Origin: Geobacteraceae bacterium
GTDB taxonomy: Bacteria; Desulfobacterota; Desulfuromonadia; Desulfuromonadales; BM103
Length of the DNA: 44,471 nt
NCBI GenBank assembly: GCA_024640545.1
Contig: JAHEEU010000003.1
Span: 1-44,471, forward strand
Direction: 5' to 3'
Shown here piece after piece: positions 1-11,027 of the stretch; the stretch's first letter is position 1, and each line of letters begins with the position of its first letter. The position numbers and the translations under genes are program-made. Below the pieces are notes generated by a model. That model did no database searches. It saw only the letters and a program-made list of their open reading frames with translations, and had not been told where the DNA came from.

Positions 1-2
1 GC

Positions 3-626
3 GCCGAGCTGTTTGACATCACCGGCCTGACGGAACTCTACGGCCCCGGAACCGGCATCGAATGCCGGCAGCATGACTGCATCCACTACTGGGGCGACTA
101 TTACCTGTTGGAGATTCTCGACCCGGCCACCCTGGAACCGGTCGCCGAGGGGGAATGGGGCGAGATGGTGGTCACCACGCTCTGCAAGGAGGGGGCGCCG
201 CTGATCCGCTACCGGACCCGCGACATCACCCGGCTGATCCCCGGGCGCTGCACCTGCGGCAGCGTCCTGCCGCGGCACTCGCGCATCAAGGGACGCACCG
301 ATGACACCATCAAGTTCCGCGGGGTCAATATCTACCCGAGCAGCATCGACACCATCCTGTCCGCGGTCCCCGGCCTCGGCTCCGAGTACCAGATTCACCT
401 GACCCGTGACCCGGCCGGCCGTGACCACATGCGCCTGTTGGTGGAGCGGGCCGCCGGAGTTCAACCCGAGCGCAATGCCGAGCTGATCCATGAGGCGGAG
501 CACCAGATCAAAAAACAACTGCTGGTCTCCGCTGAACTCGAGCTGATGGGCTACGGTGTTCTGCCCCGCTCGGAACGCAAGAGTCAGCGGGTGTTCGACT
601 CGCGGATCACCGACGACATCGTCTGA
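3..626 (+). CDS. paaK: Phenylacetate-CoA ligase (PaaK-like), C-terminal part, truncated by window start
   Basis: Open frame from base 3 (AELFDITGLTELYGPGTGIECRQHDCIHYWGDYYLLEIL...) runs into the 108-626 ORF. TELYGPG, YRTRDIT and KFRGVNIYPSSID are typical of the PaaK adenylate-forming family. Confidence 0.9.
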   Translation, partial: AELFDITGLTELYGPGTGIECRQHDCIHYWGDYYLLEILDPATLEPVAEGEWGEMVVTTLCKEGAPLIRYRTRDITRLIPGRCTCGSVLPRHSRIKGRTDDTIKFRGVNIYPSSIDTILSAVPGLGSEYQIHLTRDPAGRDHMRLLVERAAGVQPERNAELIHEAEHQIKKQLLVSAELELMGYGVLPRSERKSQRVFDSRITDDIV

Positions 627-754
627 CCGCCGGCCAGACCTTTGCCGAGGGGAATTTCCTTCCAAATGGAAGAGTCATCGCTTAATATTCTTGAAATGCA
701 ATGACCTGATCGACAGAACGGCCACTGGCCACTTTCATGTAAAGGAGACCTGCC

Positions 755-1909
755 ATGCGAAAGATCCTTGTAAGCCTGCTCGGACTACTGCTGACCGCTG
801 CCCCGGCACTGGCAGCCGACACGATCAAACTGGGGGCGTTCTTCGACCTCTCCGGGCGCGCCGCCTTCATCGGCACCCCGACCAAGCTGGTGGCGGAGAT
901 GGTGGTCGCCAAGATCAACGCCGAGGGGGGCATAAACGGCAAGATGCTCGAGCTCGAGGTCGGCGACACGGAAGCGAATCCGGCCAAAGCCGCCTCCATT
1001 GCCAAGAAATTCATCTACAAGGACAAGGTTGTCGCCATCATCGGTCCGACCCTGACCGATACCGGCATGAACGTGAAGAAAATTGCCCATGAAGGGAAGG
1101 TGCCGATTTTCATGACCGTCGGCGGCGACCCGGTCATCATGGGAGGCGAGAAGTTCGGGCCGTTCGACTGGGTCTTCAAATCCCCGCAGCGCTCGAGCAC
1201 GGCCGTTGAACGGCTCTTCATCTATCTCAAGGAGAAAGGGCTGACCAGGGTCGCGCTGCTGACCGCCGCTGATGGCTTCGGCAAGGACGGCGCCCGCTGG
1301 ATGAAGAAGCTGGCGCCCGATTACGGCATAGAGATTCTCGGTGAAGAGTCGTTCGGCACCAGAGATACCGACATGACCGCCCAGTTGACCAAGGCCAAGA
1401 ACCTTAAGCCCCAGGCGCTGATCGCCTGGACGATCGGTCCGGCCGGATCCATCGTCGCCAAAAACAAGGTGCAGCTGGGCATCGACCTGCCGCTGTTCCA
1501 GTGTCACGGGCTGCCCGATCCCAAGTACATCGAACTGGCTGGTGCGGCCAGCGAGGGGGACCGGATGCCGGCCACCAAGCTGATGGTCGCCGACGCCCTG
1601 TCGGACAGCGACCCGCAGAAACCGGTGATCGAGGAGTTCATCAAGCTCTACAAGGCGAACGGCTATGACAAGCAGTTCCCGATCAACACCCACTCCGGCT
1701 ACGCCTGGGACGCCATCATGATCGTCGCCAACGCCATCAAGCAGGCCGGCACTGAGCCGGAAGCCCTACGCAAGGCGATCGAGGACACGAAAAACTACGT
1801 CGGAATTTCCGGGACTTACAACATCACCCCGGAAGACCACAACGGCCTCGGGGTCGATTCGATGGTCATGGTCGAAGTCAAGGACGGTAAATTCGTCATG
1901 GCCGAATAG
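755..1909 (+). CDS. ABC transporter periplasmic substrate-binding protein (branched-chain amino acid / LivK type)
   Basis: Signal peptide MRKILVSLLGLLLTAAPALAAD, then IKLGAFFDLSGRAAFIGTPTKLVAEMVV... with periplasmic-binding (Peripla_BP_6) architecture. Confidence 0.9.
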   Translation: MRKILVSLLGLLLTAAPALAADTIKLGAFFDLSGRAAFIGTPTKLVAEMVVAKINAEGGINGKMLELEVGDTEANPAKAASIAKKFIYKDKVVAIIGPTLTDTGMNVKKIAHEGKVPIFMTVGGDPVIMGGEKFGPFDWVFKSPQRSSTAVERLFIYLKEKGLTRVALLTAADGFGKDGARWMKKLAPDYGIEILGEESFGTRDTDMTAQLTKAKNLKPQALIAWTIGPAGSIVAKNKVQLGIDLPLFQCHGLPDPKYIELAGAASEGDRMPATKLMVADALSDSDPQKPVIEEFIKLYKANGYDKQFPINTHSGYAWDAIMIVANAIKQAGTEPEALRKAIEDTKNYVGISGTYNITPEDHNGLGVDSMVMVEVKDGKFVMAE

Positions 1910-1930
1910 CCAGACGGTTCAGGTTCAGAC

Positions 1931-1971
1931 GCAAGGGCCCGGAGAGATTTCTCCGGGCCCTTGCTTTTTTT
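1931..1971 (+). terminator. Rho-independent terminator
   Basis: gcaagggcccggag-agattt-ctccgggcccttgc followed by ttttttt; 14-bp perfect stem just after the 755-1909 CDS. Confidence 0.9.
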
Positions 1972-2045
1972 GTCATTGTCCCGGGCCTTGAGCAACTTGA
2001 GAGGACGCTCGAGCAGGGGCTCGCGGACCGAGCCGCTCGGCAGGG

Positions 2046-2618
2046 CTACTTCCTGATGCGCAGCGCCCGGAAAGGCACCATCCCCCGGCCGGTCACGGGC
2101 GGAACGAAAGCTTCCTTGACGAAGCGCACGTCCTCGATCGTGTAGAAGGCCTGCGGGTTGAAGCGCTTGATGACGCCGATGATGGTTTCGAGCTTGCGCC
2201 GCCTGGCGACGGTGAAGAGCAGCTTGACCGGACCGTCATCGCCTTCGGCGTCGATACTGGTCACCCCGTGGCCGCTCTCCCTGAGGAAATCGACCAGCTC
2301 GGTGGCATCGTGACGGGTAATGATGCGGATGATCTGGTTACCGATGGCAATGCGCTCCTCGAGCAGCATTCCCACGTAGTTGCCGACCGCGAAACCGAGC
2401 GCGAAGGAGGCATAGGTCACCCAGTTGTCCATGTGCTTCATCACCTGGCTGACCGCCAGGATCCAGACTAGCGACTCGAAGAAGCCGAGCAGGGCCGCGT
2501 AATTCTTGAAGCCCTTCGAGACAAAGATGATGCGCAGCGTGCCGACGCTCACATCGAGGATCCGGGCGAGAAAGACCAGGATCGGAATCGAGATCAGGGC
2601 CAGGGTATCTGCAGACAT
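2046..2618 (-). CDS. DUF2179/DUF5698 (UPF0316) membrane protein
   Basis: Internal start MSADTLALISIPILVFLARILDVSVGTLRIIFVSKGFK... matches the UPF0316 family; the longer ORF upstream overlaps the neighbouring gene. Confidence 0.8.
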   Translation of the reverse strand: MSADTLALISIPILVFLARILDVSVGTLRIIFVSKGFKNYAALLGFFESLVWILAVSQVMKHMDNWVTYASFALGFAVGNYVGMLLEERIAIGNQIIRIITRHDATELVDFLRESGHGVTSIDAEGDDGPVKLLFTVARRRKLETIIGVIKRFNPQAFYTIEDVRFVKEAFVPPVTGRGMVPFRALRIRK

Positions 2619-2793
2619 CGCGAACTTCTCCTTGAATGAGGCCTGAAACAGACGAAGGACCGCCGCGACAGCTTTGGGCTGCGACAGCTCAACAAATCTG
2701 TTGTTTAAGGTAACCGAGACCGGGGCCGGGCGGGAAAAGGCCGCCTGGCCGCAAACGAGCGATTTTTTCTGAGCAGGCCCCTCGCCGCGGGGG

Positions 2794-3330
2794 CTATTTC
2801 TTCCTGGAAGGCCGCTTGATGGTTTCGCCGGCCACCATGAACGCTCCTTTGCCGCGATGATGCAGCGTCCGCGGATCGCTGACCGCCGGGTCGATCCATG
2901 CCTTGCATCCTTCGAGGACAAAGAGGTTGTATACGTCGACCATCCCGGTGTCAACGACTTTACATTCGATGCTGGCGTAGCACTCCTCGATGAGCGGCGC
3001 CCCCACCCGGGCGGCGGGCGTGGCCGTGAGCGCAAAAATCTTGAACTTGTCGGTGGTGCGTCCGCTGCTGTTGCCGCAGCCGACGACCTGGTCGGCCAGG
3101 TCCACGGTCGGGATGTTGAGCACGCACTCCAGGGTGTCTGTCAGGATATCGAAAGTATGATTCTGATCGCTGATCACGCAGGCCAGGGTGGGTGGTTCGA
3201 ACTCCAGCATCGTCTGCCATGACATGGTCATGACGTTCTTCCGATCACCCTTGGCGGTGGTGAGCAGCAAAACCGGCCCCGGTTCGAGCAGGCCGTACAC
3301 CTTGGACAGGGGAAGCGGTTTTTTTGCCAT
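2794..3330 (-). CDS. Flavin reductase family protein
   Basis: MAKKPLPLSKVYGLLEPGPVLLLTTAKGDRKNVMTMSWQTMLEFEPPTLACVIS... flavin-reductase-like (FMN-binding split-barrel) fold. Confidence 0.85.
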   Translation of the reverse strand: MAKKPLPLSKVYGLLEPGPVLLLTTAKGDRKNVMTMSWQTMLEFEPPTLACVISDQNHTFDILTDTLECVLNIPTVDLADQVVGCGNSSGRTTDKFKIFALTATPAARVGAPLIEECYASIECKVVDTGMVDVYNLFVLEGCKAWIDPAVSDPRTLHHRGKGAFMVAGETIKRPSRKK

Positions 3331-3552
3331 GAAGTACACCTCCAGGAGTCGGCCGCGGACCGGAAGGCCTGATGGGTGAAAGGAAGTTCCCCGCAGCAGG
3401 GTGCAGCGCATTGCCCCGCTCGTCGACTAAACTCTTAGCACGGGCGCGGGGAAACGCAAGTCAACCCTGCCCTTCCAAAAACCCGGCACTTGAGGTACAA
3501 CAGTCTCTGAACGCTGCACATGAGGGCCCTGTCTGCTTGACGGCCATCCGCT

Positions 3553-4050
3553 ATGCCTGAAACCATGACCATTCAATACCGGCTCACCAGGGAGCTCTGG
3601 CGAAGCTTCTTCGAAGCTCACTACAGCGGTCAGCGCACCCTGCGGCAGCGCTACTTCTGGGGCGTGGTATGCATCATCATCGGCTGCCTCGGATTCGGCG
3701 GCTACTACTCATCGCCGCTGCTCGCGGCCCTGCTGCTGGCAACCGGGTTTTTCGCGGTCCTGTCGAAACCGCTCCTGATCATCAAGTCGCTGCGCAGCGC
3801 CTGCCGGCATCCCTTCTTCGACAAGGAGTTGACCGTGACGGCCGGGCCCAAGGAGATCGCGGTGCGCAGCGGCACCGCCGGTTATAGCCAGCCATGGAAC
3901 AATTTTTTCGGCTATCGCAGGCTCAAGCCTGGCCTGCTCCTCTACCACGACCGCAACGCCTTCTTTTTCATACCCGCGGCGGCCATGACGGGGGAGCAGG
4001 CGGAAGACCTGGAACGGTTGCTCGTCGCTGCCGGCGTGACAAAACTCTGA
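3553..4050 (+). CDS. YcxB-like membrane-associated hypothetical protein
   Basis: 165-aa ORF with two hydrophobic helices followed by a soluble domain, resembling the YcxB-like family. Confidence 0.55.
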   Translation: MPETMTIQYRLTRELWRSFFEAHYSGQRTLRQRYFWGVVCIIIGCLGFGGYYSSPLLAALLLATGFFAVLSKPLLIIKSLRSACRHPFFDKELTVTAGPKEIAVRSGTAGYSQPWNNFFGYRRLKPGLLLYHDRNAFFFIPAAAMTGEQAEDLERLLVAAGVTKL

Positions 4051-4154
4051 GGGCACCTTACTCGCGCCAGCAATGGACCGCAGCACCTCACAGGAGTATT
4101 GAAGTACGGCCCCCGAAACCAGGTGTGTCAACCATCCAAAACGGCAAGACGATC

Positions 4155-4481
4155 ATGAAAAAGTGCCCCTTCTGCGCGGAAGATATTCAGGACCTAGCGA
4201 TCAAGTGCAAGCACTGCGGGGAATTTCTCGAGGGCTCCCCGCACCGGCATACTGTCGGGGCCAAGCGCCCCTGGTACTTCAGCACGACCTTCATCGTCGT
4301 GGCACTCTTGAGCGTCGGCCCCCTGGCCCTGCCCCTGATCTGGTGGCGGCCGCAGACATCGCCTGCCTGGAAGCTCGGCCTCACCGTCGTCATCCTGGCG
4401 CTCAGCTGGTTCCTGTACCAGGTCACGCTGGAGTCTTTGCGCAGCATCCAGGAATATTACAAGCTGCTTGAAACCCTCTAA
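4155..4481 (+). CDS. Zinc-ribbon domain membrane protein
   Basis: MKKCPFCAEDIQDLAIKCKHCGEFL: CxxC...CxxC zinc ribbon plus two TM helices; start chosen at the internal ATG. Confidence 0.75.
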   Translation: MKKCPFCAEDIQDLAIKCKHCGEFLEGSPHRHTVGAKRPWYFSTTFIVVALLSVGPLALPLIWWRPQTSPAWKLGLTVVILALSWFLYQVTLESLRSIQEYYKLLETL

Positions 4482-4609
4482 CTACACCCTGTTCCTGTTC
4501 TAATTTCGACCAGTCGAACCTGCTTCCGCCTGCCACCGTGCCATAGGCGGCCGGAGCCTTATTCTCCGCCCCCTATGGTGTGAGCCGGTTGCGGTGCTAT
4601 AGTTAGTCC

Positions 4610-5599
4610 ATGGAAAACTTCACTCGGTTCATGCTGATGCTCGTCTGTCTCTGGGGACTGGCCGTGCCCACGGCCCTGGCGCAGAACACGCCCCCGGATT
4701 TCGCCCAATGGCTCGAACAGCTGCGCGCGGAGGCCCGTGCCGCGGGGATTTCTCAGTCCACCCTGGATAAGGCCCTGGCCGGTATCGAAGCGCCGCAAAA
4801 GGGGGTGCTCGACAGTGACCGGGCGCAGCCCGAGAAGGTCCAGTCGCTGGCCGACTACGTCGCCGCCCGGGTCACCCCGGAACGCATCGCCGAGGGGCGG
4901 CAGGTGCTGCTCCGCTACCCGACCTGGCTCGGCCGCGTCGAGCGAAAGTACGGGGTGCAGCGTCGCTTCATCGTCGCCCTGTGGGGGATCGAGAGCGGCT
5001 ACGGCCGGCACACGGGCAAAATCCCGGTCGTCCCGGCACTGGTCACCCTGGCCTTCGACACCCGCCGCAGCGACTACTTCCGCAAGGAACTGCTCGATGC
5101 GCTGCGCATCCTTGATGCCGGGCGGATCGCCTTGCCGCAGATGCAGGGCTCCTGGGCTGGGGCCATGGGGCATTTTCAGTTCATGCCCTCCTCCTACCGC
5201 CAATTTGCGGTCGACGGCGACGGCGACGGCCGTATCGATCTCTGGAATTCGATCCCCGACGCGCTGGCCTCGGCGGCCAATTATCTGGCCCAAGCCGGCT
5301 GGCAGGACGACCAGACCTGGGGCCGTCCGGTCAGGCTGCCGAAACAATTCGATCGGTCCCTGGCCGGGCTCAAGACCCGGCTTACCCTGGCTCGCTGGCA
5401 GTCACTCGGCGTGCGCACCAGCAGCGGCCACGCCCTACCCCGTCGCAACCTGCAGGCCTCGCTGATCATCCCCGAAGACGCTGGCGAACCTGCCTATCTG
5501 GTCTACGACAATTTCCGGGTGCTGCTCAGGTGGAACCGCGCCAATTCGTTTGCGGTCGCTGTGGGCAGCCTCGCTGACAGCTATACCAAAGGGAAATGA
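4610..5599 (+). CDS. Lytic murein transglycosylase (MltB family)
   Basis: Signal peptide; motifs VALWGIESGYGRHTGK, AGAMGHFQFMPSSYRQFAVDGDGDGRIDLWNS and ANYLAQAGW. Confidence 0.92.
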   Translation: MENFTRFMLMLVCLWGLAVPTALAQNTPPDFAQWLEQLRAEARAAGISQSTLDKALAGIEAPQKGVLDSDRAQPEKVQSLADYVAARVTPERIAEGRQVLLRYPTWLGRVERKYGVQRRFIVALWGIESGYGRHTGKIPVVPALVTLAFDTRRSDYFRKELLDALRILDAGRIALPQMQGSWAGAMGHFQFMPSSYRQFAVDGDGDGRIDLWNSIPDALASAANYLAQAGWQDDQTWGRPVRLPKQFDRSLAGLKTRLTLARWQSLGVRTSSGHALPRRNLQASLIIPEDAGEPAYLVYDNFRVLLRWNRANSFAVAVGSLADSYTKGK

Positions 5600-5646
5600 T
5601 CAAACAGGCTCCTGCCCTGGTGCCCTGCGGGCAGCCCATCGCACGA

Positions 5647-5675
5647 TTGACAGCCCCCGGGCAATCCGTTAAGGT
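5647..5675 (+). promoter_or_regulatory. Candidate sigma70 promoter upstream of the helicase
   Basis: TTGACA, 17-nt spacer, TAAGGT. The -35 and following GCCCCCGG are shared with a second site at 8329. Confidence 0.4.
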
Positions 5676-5776
5676 GCCCCGCTCATCCTTTTCTCTCCGT
5701 CAGCTTTGCAGCATGACGTTATCCCCTCCAGCTTGGTCCGGTATCAACGGACCGACTCTAGCCAGGATTCTGATCG

Positions 5777-7156
<1,380 letters not shown>

Positions 7157-7264
7157 ACCCAGGCAGGGCGGGGTGGCAGAATATGCAGACGCGAACTCGC
7201 AGCATGAGCGGCGCGTGGCAGGGTTAGTGGTGACCGCTTTCCCATGCCGCGCGCCGTTTGCTGT

Positions 7265-8275
7265 TTACAGCTCCTTGAAGCTGAACCGGTAGATGAAGCT
7301 CTTCGGTTCGTAGAAGTCGAGGGGCTTGCCGCCGACCTCGGCATAGGGGTAGCCGAAGGTGTTGAGCGGTTCGCCGGACTGGGCAGGATTGAGCACCAGG
7401 TCGCGGCCGCTGGCCAGCTTGAAGCGGTAGGCATCGATGCCTCCCCAGAAGTAGTCGCGCAGCGTGACGATGCCCGGGCTGGTGAGTTGAAGTTTCTCTA
7501 CCAGCATCGCCTTGAGCACATCGGCCGGATCGGCGGGGACCCAGCCTGCGCCGGGGAGGAAGAACTCGGCCCAGCAGTGCTGCCAGGAAGTGATGTCCTG
7601 TTCGGCCTGTTTGCCGAGGCGCAGGCCGAAGACCTCACGGGCCGGGACCCCCGCCGCGCGGCAGAGGGCGACGAACACCGAGGAGATGTCAGTGCACTTG
7701 CCGCCCGGCCTGATCAGCAGGTAGCAGACGTCCCCCTTGCCGCAGCCGCGGGTCTCGGGATCGCGGTACATATTCTCCACGGTCCAGTCGTAAATTGCTC
7801 TGGCCCGTTCCAAAACGGTCGTTTTGCCGGCGGTGATCTTGTCCGCCAGTTCCTTGACGGCTCCATCGGTCGGCCCGATACGGGTGGGACCCAGGTAGGC
7901 GGCGTAGTCGGCCGGGTTCCAGACCGGCTCCCGGTCCGGGTGCTCGCCGCGGCGCAGCTCGTTGCGCGTCACTGTGAAGGCGAGGGTCAGTTTGCGGCTT
8001 TTGCTGCTTTGGGGCCATTCGGCGTACAGCAGCGGCGTGCCGTTGTCGGGGACGGTGTAGACGCCCGCTGCAGCATAGTCTCCAGCGAACCGGATGCTGC
8101 CGATCAGCTGATCATGGTCGGAGACCGGGTAGGGGATCCAGAGCCGGGCCGTTTCACCCGCCGGTTGAGAGCTCAGGTCGAACTCCATGGTCACCTGCCC
8201 GGAGCGGGTTTGGGCCCAGGCGGGCAGGGCACACAACACAGTTACGGCAACAAGTGCCAGCAGCAGTCTCTTCAT
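7265..8275 (-). CDS. Transglutaminase-like domain protein, exported
   Basis: Signal peptide MKRLLLALVAVTVLCALPAWAQ; GKCTDISSVFVALCRAAGVPARE...HCWAEFFLPGAGWVPADPAD is the transglutaminase core (Cys-His-Asp). Confidence 0.9.
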   Translation of the reverse strand: MKRLLLALVAVTVLCALPAWAQTRSGQVTMEFDLSSQPAGETARLWIPYPVSDHDQLIGSIRFAGDYAAAGVYTVPDNGTPLLYAEWPQSSKSRKLTLAFTVTRNELRRGEHPDREPVWNPADYAAYLGPTRIGPTDGAVKELADKITAGKTTVLERARAIYDWTVENMYRDPETRGCGKGDVCYLLIRPGGKCTDISSVFVALCRAAGVPAREVFGLRLGKQAEQDITSWQHCWAEFFLPGAGWVPADPADVLKAMLVEKLQLTSPGIVTLRDYFWGGIDAYRFKLASGRDLVLNPAQSGEPLNTFGYPYAEVGGKPLDFYEPKSFIYRFSFKEL

Positions 8276-8328
8276 GGACGGGGGCCCCCTTGAATTTCAG
8301 TTTGGCAAAGCGGTTGAATTGTCAACGA

Positions 8329-8357
8329 TTGACAGCCCCCGGTCAAATTGATAATTT
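8329..8357 (+). promoter_or_regulatory. Candidate sigma70 promoter for the LysR gene
   Basis: TTGACA, 17-nt spacer, TAATTT, about 45 nt upstream of the LysR ATG. Confidence 0.45.
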
Positions 8358-8401
8358 CCATAAAAGCGATTAATGATATCGGTAACACCAATAGGGGTGC
8401 C

Positions 8402-9313
8402 ATGAACTTGCGTCAACTTGAAGTGTTCGTCGCCGTAGTCGAGACGGGCAGCTTTTCACGCGGGGCCGAGGCCGCTTCCTTGACCCAGTCGACTGTAAGC
8501 CAGCATATGGCCGCGCTCGAAGGCGAAGTCGGGCTTCGCCTGATGGACCGCACCGGGCAGGGAGTTCTGCTGACCGGGGCCGGCAAGCTGTTCCTGCGGC
8601 ATGCCCGCCAGGTGTTGGCCGAATGCGACTCCCTGCGCCAGGCCATGAACGGCTTTCGCGGGTTACAAAAAGCGGAGCTGATCGTGGGCGCCAGCAACAT
8701 CCCCGCCAACTACCTGGTTCCGGCCATTCTGCCACGACTGGCCGCCGAACACCCGGGGATCGCCTTGACGCTGCAGACCGGGGACAGCAGGGCGGTACTC
8801 GACCAACTGCTGGCCGAAAGTATCGAGCTGGCAGTGGTCGGCAGCCGTGGCAACGACCGGGACCTCGACTTCACCCCCTTGACTCATGACCTGCTGGTCC
8901 TGGCGGTCAACCCCCGACATCCCTGGGGTCGCTGCTCGGCGCTCACACTCGACGACCTGGTGGCGAGCCCCCTCGTCGTACGGGAAAACGGCTCCGGGAG
9001 CGACCAAGCCCTGCGCCAGGCCCTGCACCTGGCCGGGTTCGATCCGGCCCGCCTGCAGGTTGCCGTGCGCCTCGGCAGCAACGAAGCCGTTCGCCAGGCC
9101 GTCATCAGCGGGTTCGGAGCGGCGTTCCTCTCGGAGATCTCGATCCGGCAGGAGTTGCAACGCGGCGAGTTGGTCAAGGTCCCGGTTGCCGGTTTCAGCG
9201 TTCCGCGGCAGTTCTGGCTGGCGACCAGGAGCCGGCGGACAGCGTCGCCGGCAGCCCGGATTTTTACTGCCCTGATGCAGGAATGCTTTCCCGCAGCCGC
9301 AACCGGCTCATGA
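8402..9313 (+). CDS. LysR-family transcriptional regulator
   Basis: MNLRQLEVFVAVVETGSFSRGAEAASLTQSTVSQHMAALEGEVGLRLMDRTGQGVLLTGAGK: N-terminal HTH plus substrate-binding domain. Confidence 0.92.
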   Translation: MNLRQLEVFVAVVETGSFSRGAEAASLTQSTVSQHMAALEGEVGLRLMDRTGQGVLLTGAGKLFLRHARQVLAECDSLRQAMNGFRGLQKAELIVGASNIPANYLVPAILPRLAAEHPGIALTLQTGDSRAVLDQLLAESIELAVVGSRGNDRDLDFTPLTHDLLVLAVNPRHPWGRCSALTLDDLVASPLVVRENGSGSDQALRQALHLAGFDPARLQVAVRLGSNEAVRQAVISGFGAAFLSEISIRQELQRGELVKVPVAGFSVPRQFWLATRSRRTASPAARIFTALMQECFPAAATGS

Positions 9314-9332
9314 CCTTTCACGGAGGATGACA

Positions 9333-9548
9333 ATGTACGTCGACCTGGACCAACTGAGAACCCTGATCACCAAGCACAGCGATGCAATTGACCAGAGCGT
9401 TGCCGGAACCGGCTACCTGGCCAGAACTGTCATCGGTGTCGCCACCTACCTGCTCGACAACGAAGGCGACCTCGAGCTGCTGACCGCCAGGCAGAGAGCC
9501 ACGTTTGACAGATTTCTGGCACCGCTGATGCAGGAAACACCGAGATGA
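9333..9548 (+). CDS. Small hypothetical protein
   Basis: ATG with ggagg upstream (acggaggatgacaatg); 71 aa MYVDLDQLRTLITKHSDAIDQSVAGTGYLARTVIGVATYLL..., immediately after the LysR gene. Confidence 0.55.
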   Translation: MYVDLDQLRTLITKHSDAIDQSVAGTGYLARTVIGVATYLLDNEGDLELLTARQRATFDRFLAPLMQETPR

Positions 9549-9674
9549 TGACATTCTTTTTACAAATTACTGACCTCCTCGTGACGACATGAGTGTGAGC
9601 GGGTGATTTACTGGGCTCCACAGCAAACAGCCCATGTGATGCACCCGTCACGTCAACCCAGAGGAGGAAAGACC

Positions 9675-11015
9675 ATGCAAACCACAGCCAAGCTTTACAC
9701 CATGATGCTGACCCTGGCCGTCCTGTTTGGTGCCGTACCGGCACCTGCCGCGCCCCTGGTCGGATGCGACCTCACCCTCGATCGCACCATCCTGCCTGCC
9801 GGCCAGGCACAAAAAACCGTCATAAAGATCAACCTCGATGTGCCGGCGATTCCGGTCGAAACGGCCCGCCCGCCCGTCAACCTGGCCCTGGTCCTGGACC
9901 GCTCCGGTTCGATGTCGGGAGACAAGATCGCCAAGGCACGCGAAGCGGCAATTGCCGCCCTGCGCCGCCTCGGGCCGCAGGACCTTTTCTCGCTGGTCAT
10001 TTACGACCACAACGTGCAAACCCTGGTCCCACCGCAGAGTGCCGCTAACAGCGAATGGATCGAATCGCGCATCAACAGCATCCGCACCGGAGGCAACACC
10101 GCCCTGTATGGCGCAGTCAGCCAGGGTGCGGCCGAAGTGCGCAAGAATCTCTACGACCGCTATGTGCACCGGGTCGTCCTGCTCTCCGACGGCCTTGCCA
10201 ATGTCGGGCCGAGTTCCCCGGCCGACCTGGCCCGCCTCGGAGCGGCACTGATCAAGGAGGGGATCTCGGTCTCCACCATCGGCATCGGCACTGATTTCAA
10301 CGAGGACCTGATGACCCAACTGGCCGACCGCAGTGACGGCAACCATTACTTCGTTGAATCCAGCCTTGACCTGCCGCGCATCTTTGCCGCCGAACTCGGC
10401 GACATCCTCTCGGTCGCAGCCCGCAAGGTGATGATCGAAATCGACTGCCCGAACGGCGTCCGTCCGTTGCGGATCATCGGCCGCGAGGGGCGCATCCGCG
10501 GCAACCGGGTCGAGATTCACCTCAACCAGCTCTACGGCGGCCAGGAGAAGTATGCCCTGGTCGAAGTGCTGGTCGAACCGGGGCGCGAAGACGAGCTGAA
10601 GAAGGTCGCCGATGCCCGCTGCTCCTATGAAAATGCCCTCACCAATGCGCAGGAGAGTTCAGTGGCCGTTGCCCAGGTGCGCTTCTCGCAGCGCCAGGAG
10701 GAGGTTCGCCGCTCTGCCAGCAAGGCGGTGCAGAAGGCAGTGGTGGACAACGAGATGGCGGAGGTCCGCGACAAGGCGCTCGACCTCTACAATGCCGGCC
10801 GCAAGGATGAGGCGGTGCAGCAGCTGAAAGCAAAGAGCAGCGAGATCTCCTCGCGCAGCCAGGCCCTCGGTTTCGGCGACATCGCCCAGGAAGCGGAAGG
10901 CGCCCTGCAGCAGGATGCAGACACCTTTGCTGCCCCGGCACCGATGGCACCGGCGGAGAAGAAGCTGCTGCGCTCGGAAAGCTACAAGGTGCGCAAGCAG
11001 CAAAAGGAATATTGA
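9675..11015 (+). CDS. VWA-domain protein, exported
   Basis: RBS gaggaggaaag; signal peptide; LALVLDRSGSMSGDKI (MIDAS DxSxS) and VVLLSDGLANVG. Confidence 0.9.
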   Translation: MQTTAKLYTMMLTLAVLFGAVPAPAAPLVGCDLTLDRTILPAGQAQKTVIKINLDVPAIPVETARPPVNLALVLDRSGSMSGDKIAKAREAAIAALRRLGPQDLFSLVIYDHNVQTLVPPQSAANSEWIESRINSIRTGGNTALYGAVSQGAAEVRKNLYDRYVHRVVLLSDGLANVGPSSPADLARLGAALIKEGISVSTIGIGTDFNEDLMTQLADRSDGNHYFVESSLDLPRIFAAELGDILSVAARKVMIEIDCPNGVRPLRIIGREGRIRGNRVEIHLNQLYGGQEKYALVEVLVEPGREDELKKVADARCSYENALTNAQESSVAVAQVRFSQRQEEVRRSASKAVQKAVVDNEMAEVRDKALDLYNAGRKDEAVQQLKAKSSEISSRSQALGFGDIAQEAEGALQQDADTFAAPAPMAPAEKKLLRSESYKVRKQQKEY

Positions 11016-11027
11016 TCCTTATGGTGA

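Noticed and set aside
7244-8293. 349-aa plus-strand ORF antisense to the transglutaminase gene
   Set aside because: No motifs; the minus strand carries a signal peptide and transglutaminase catalytic motifs.
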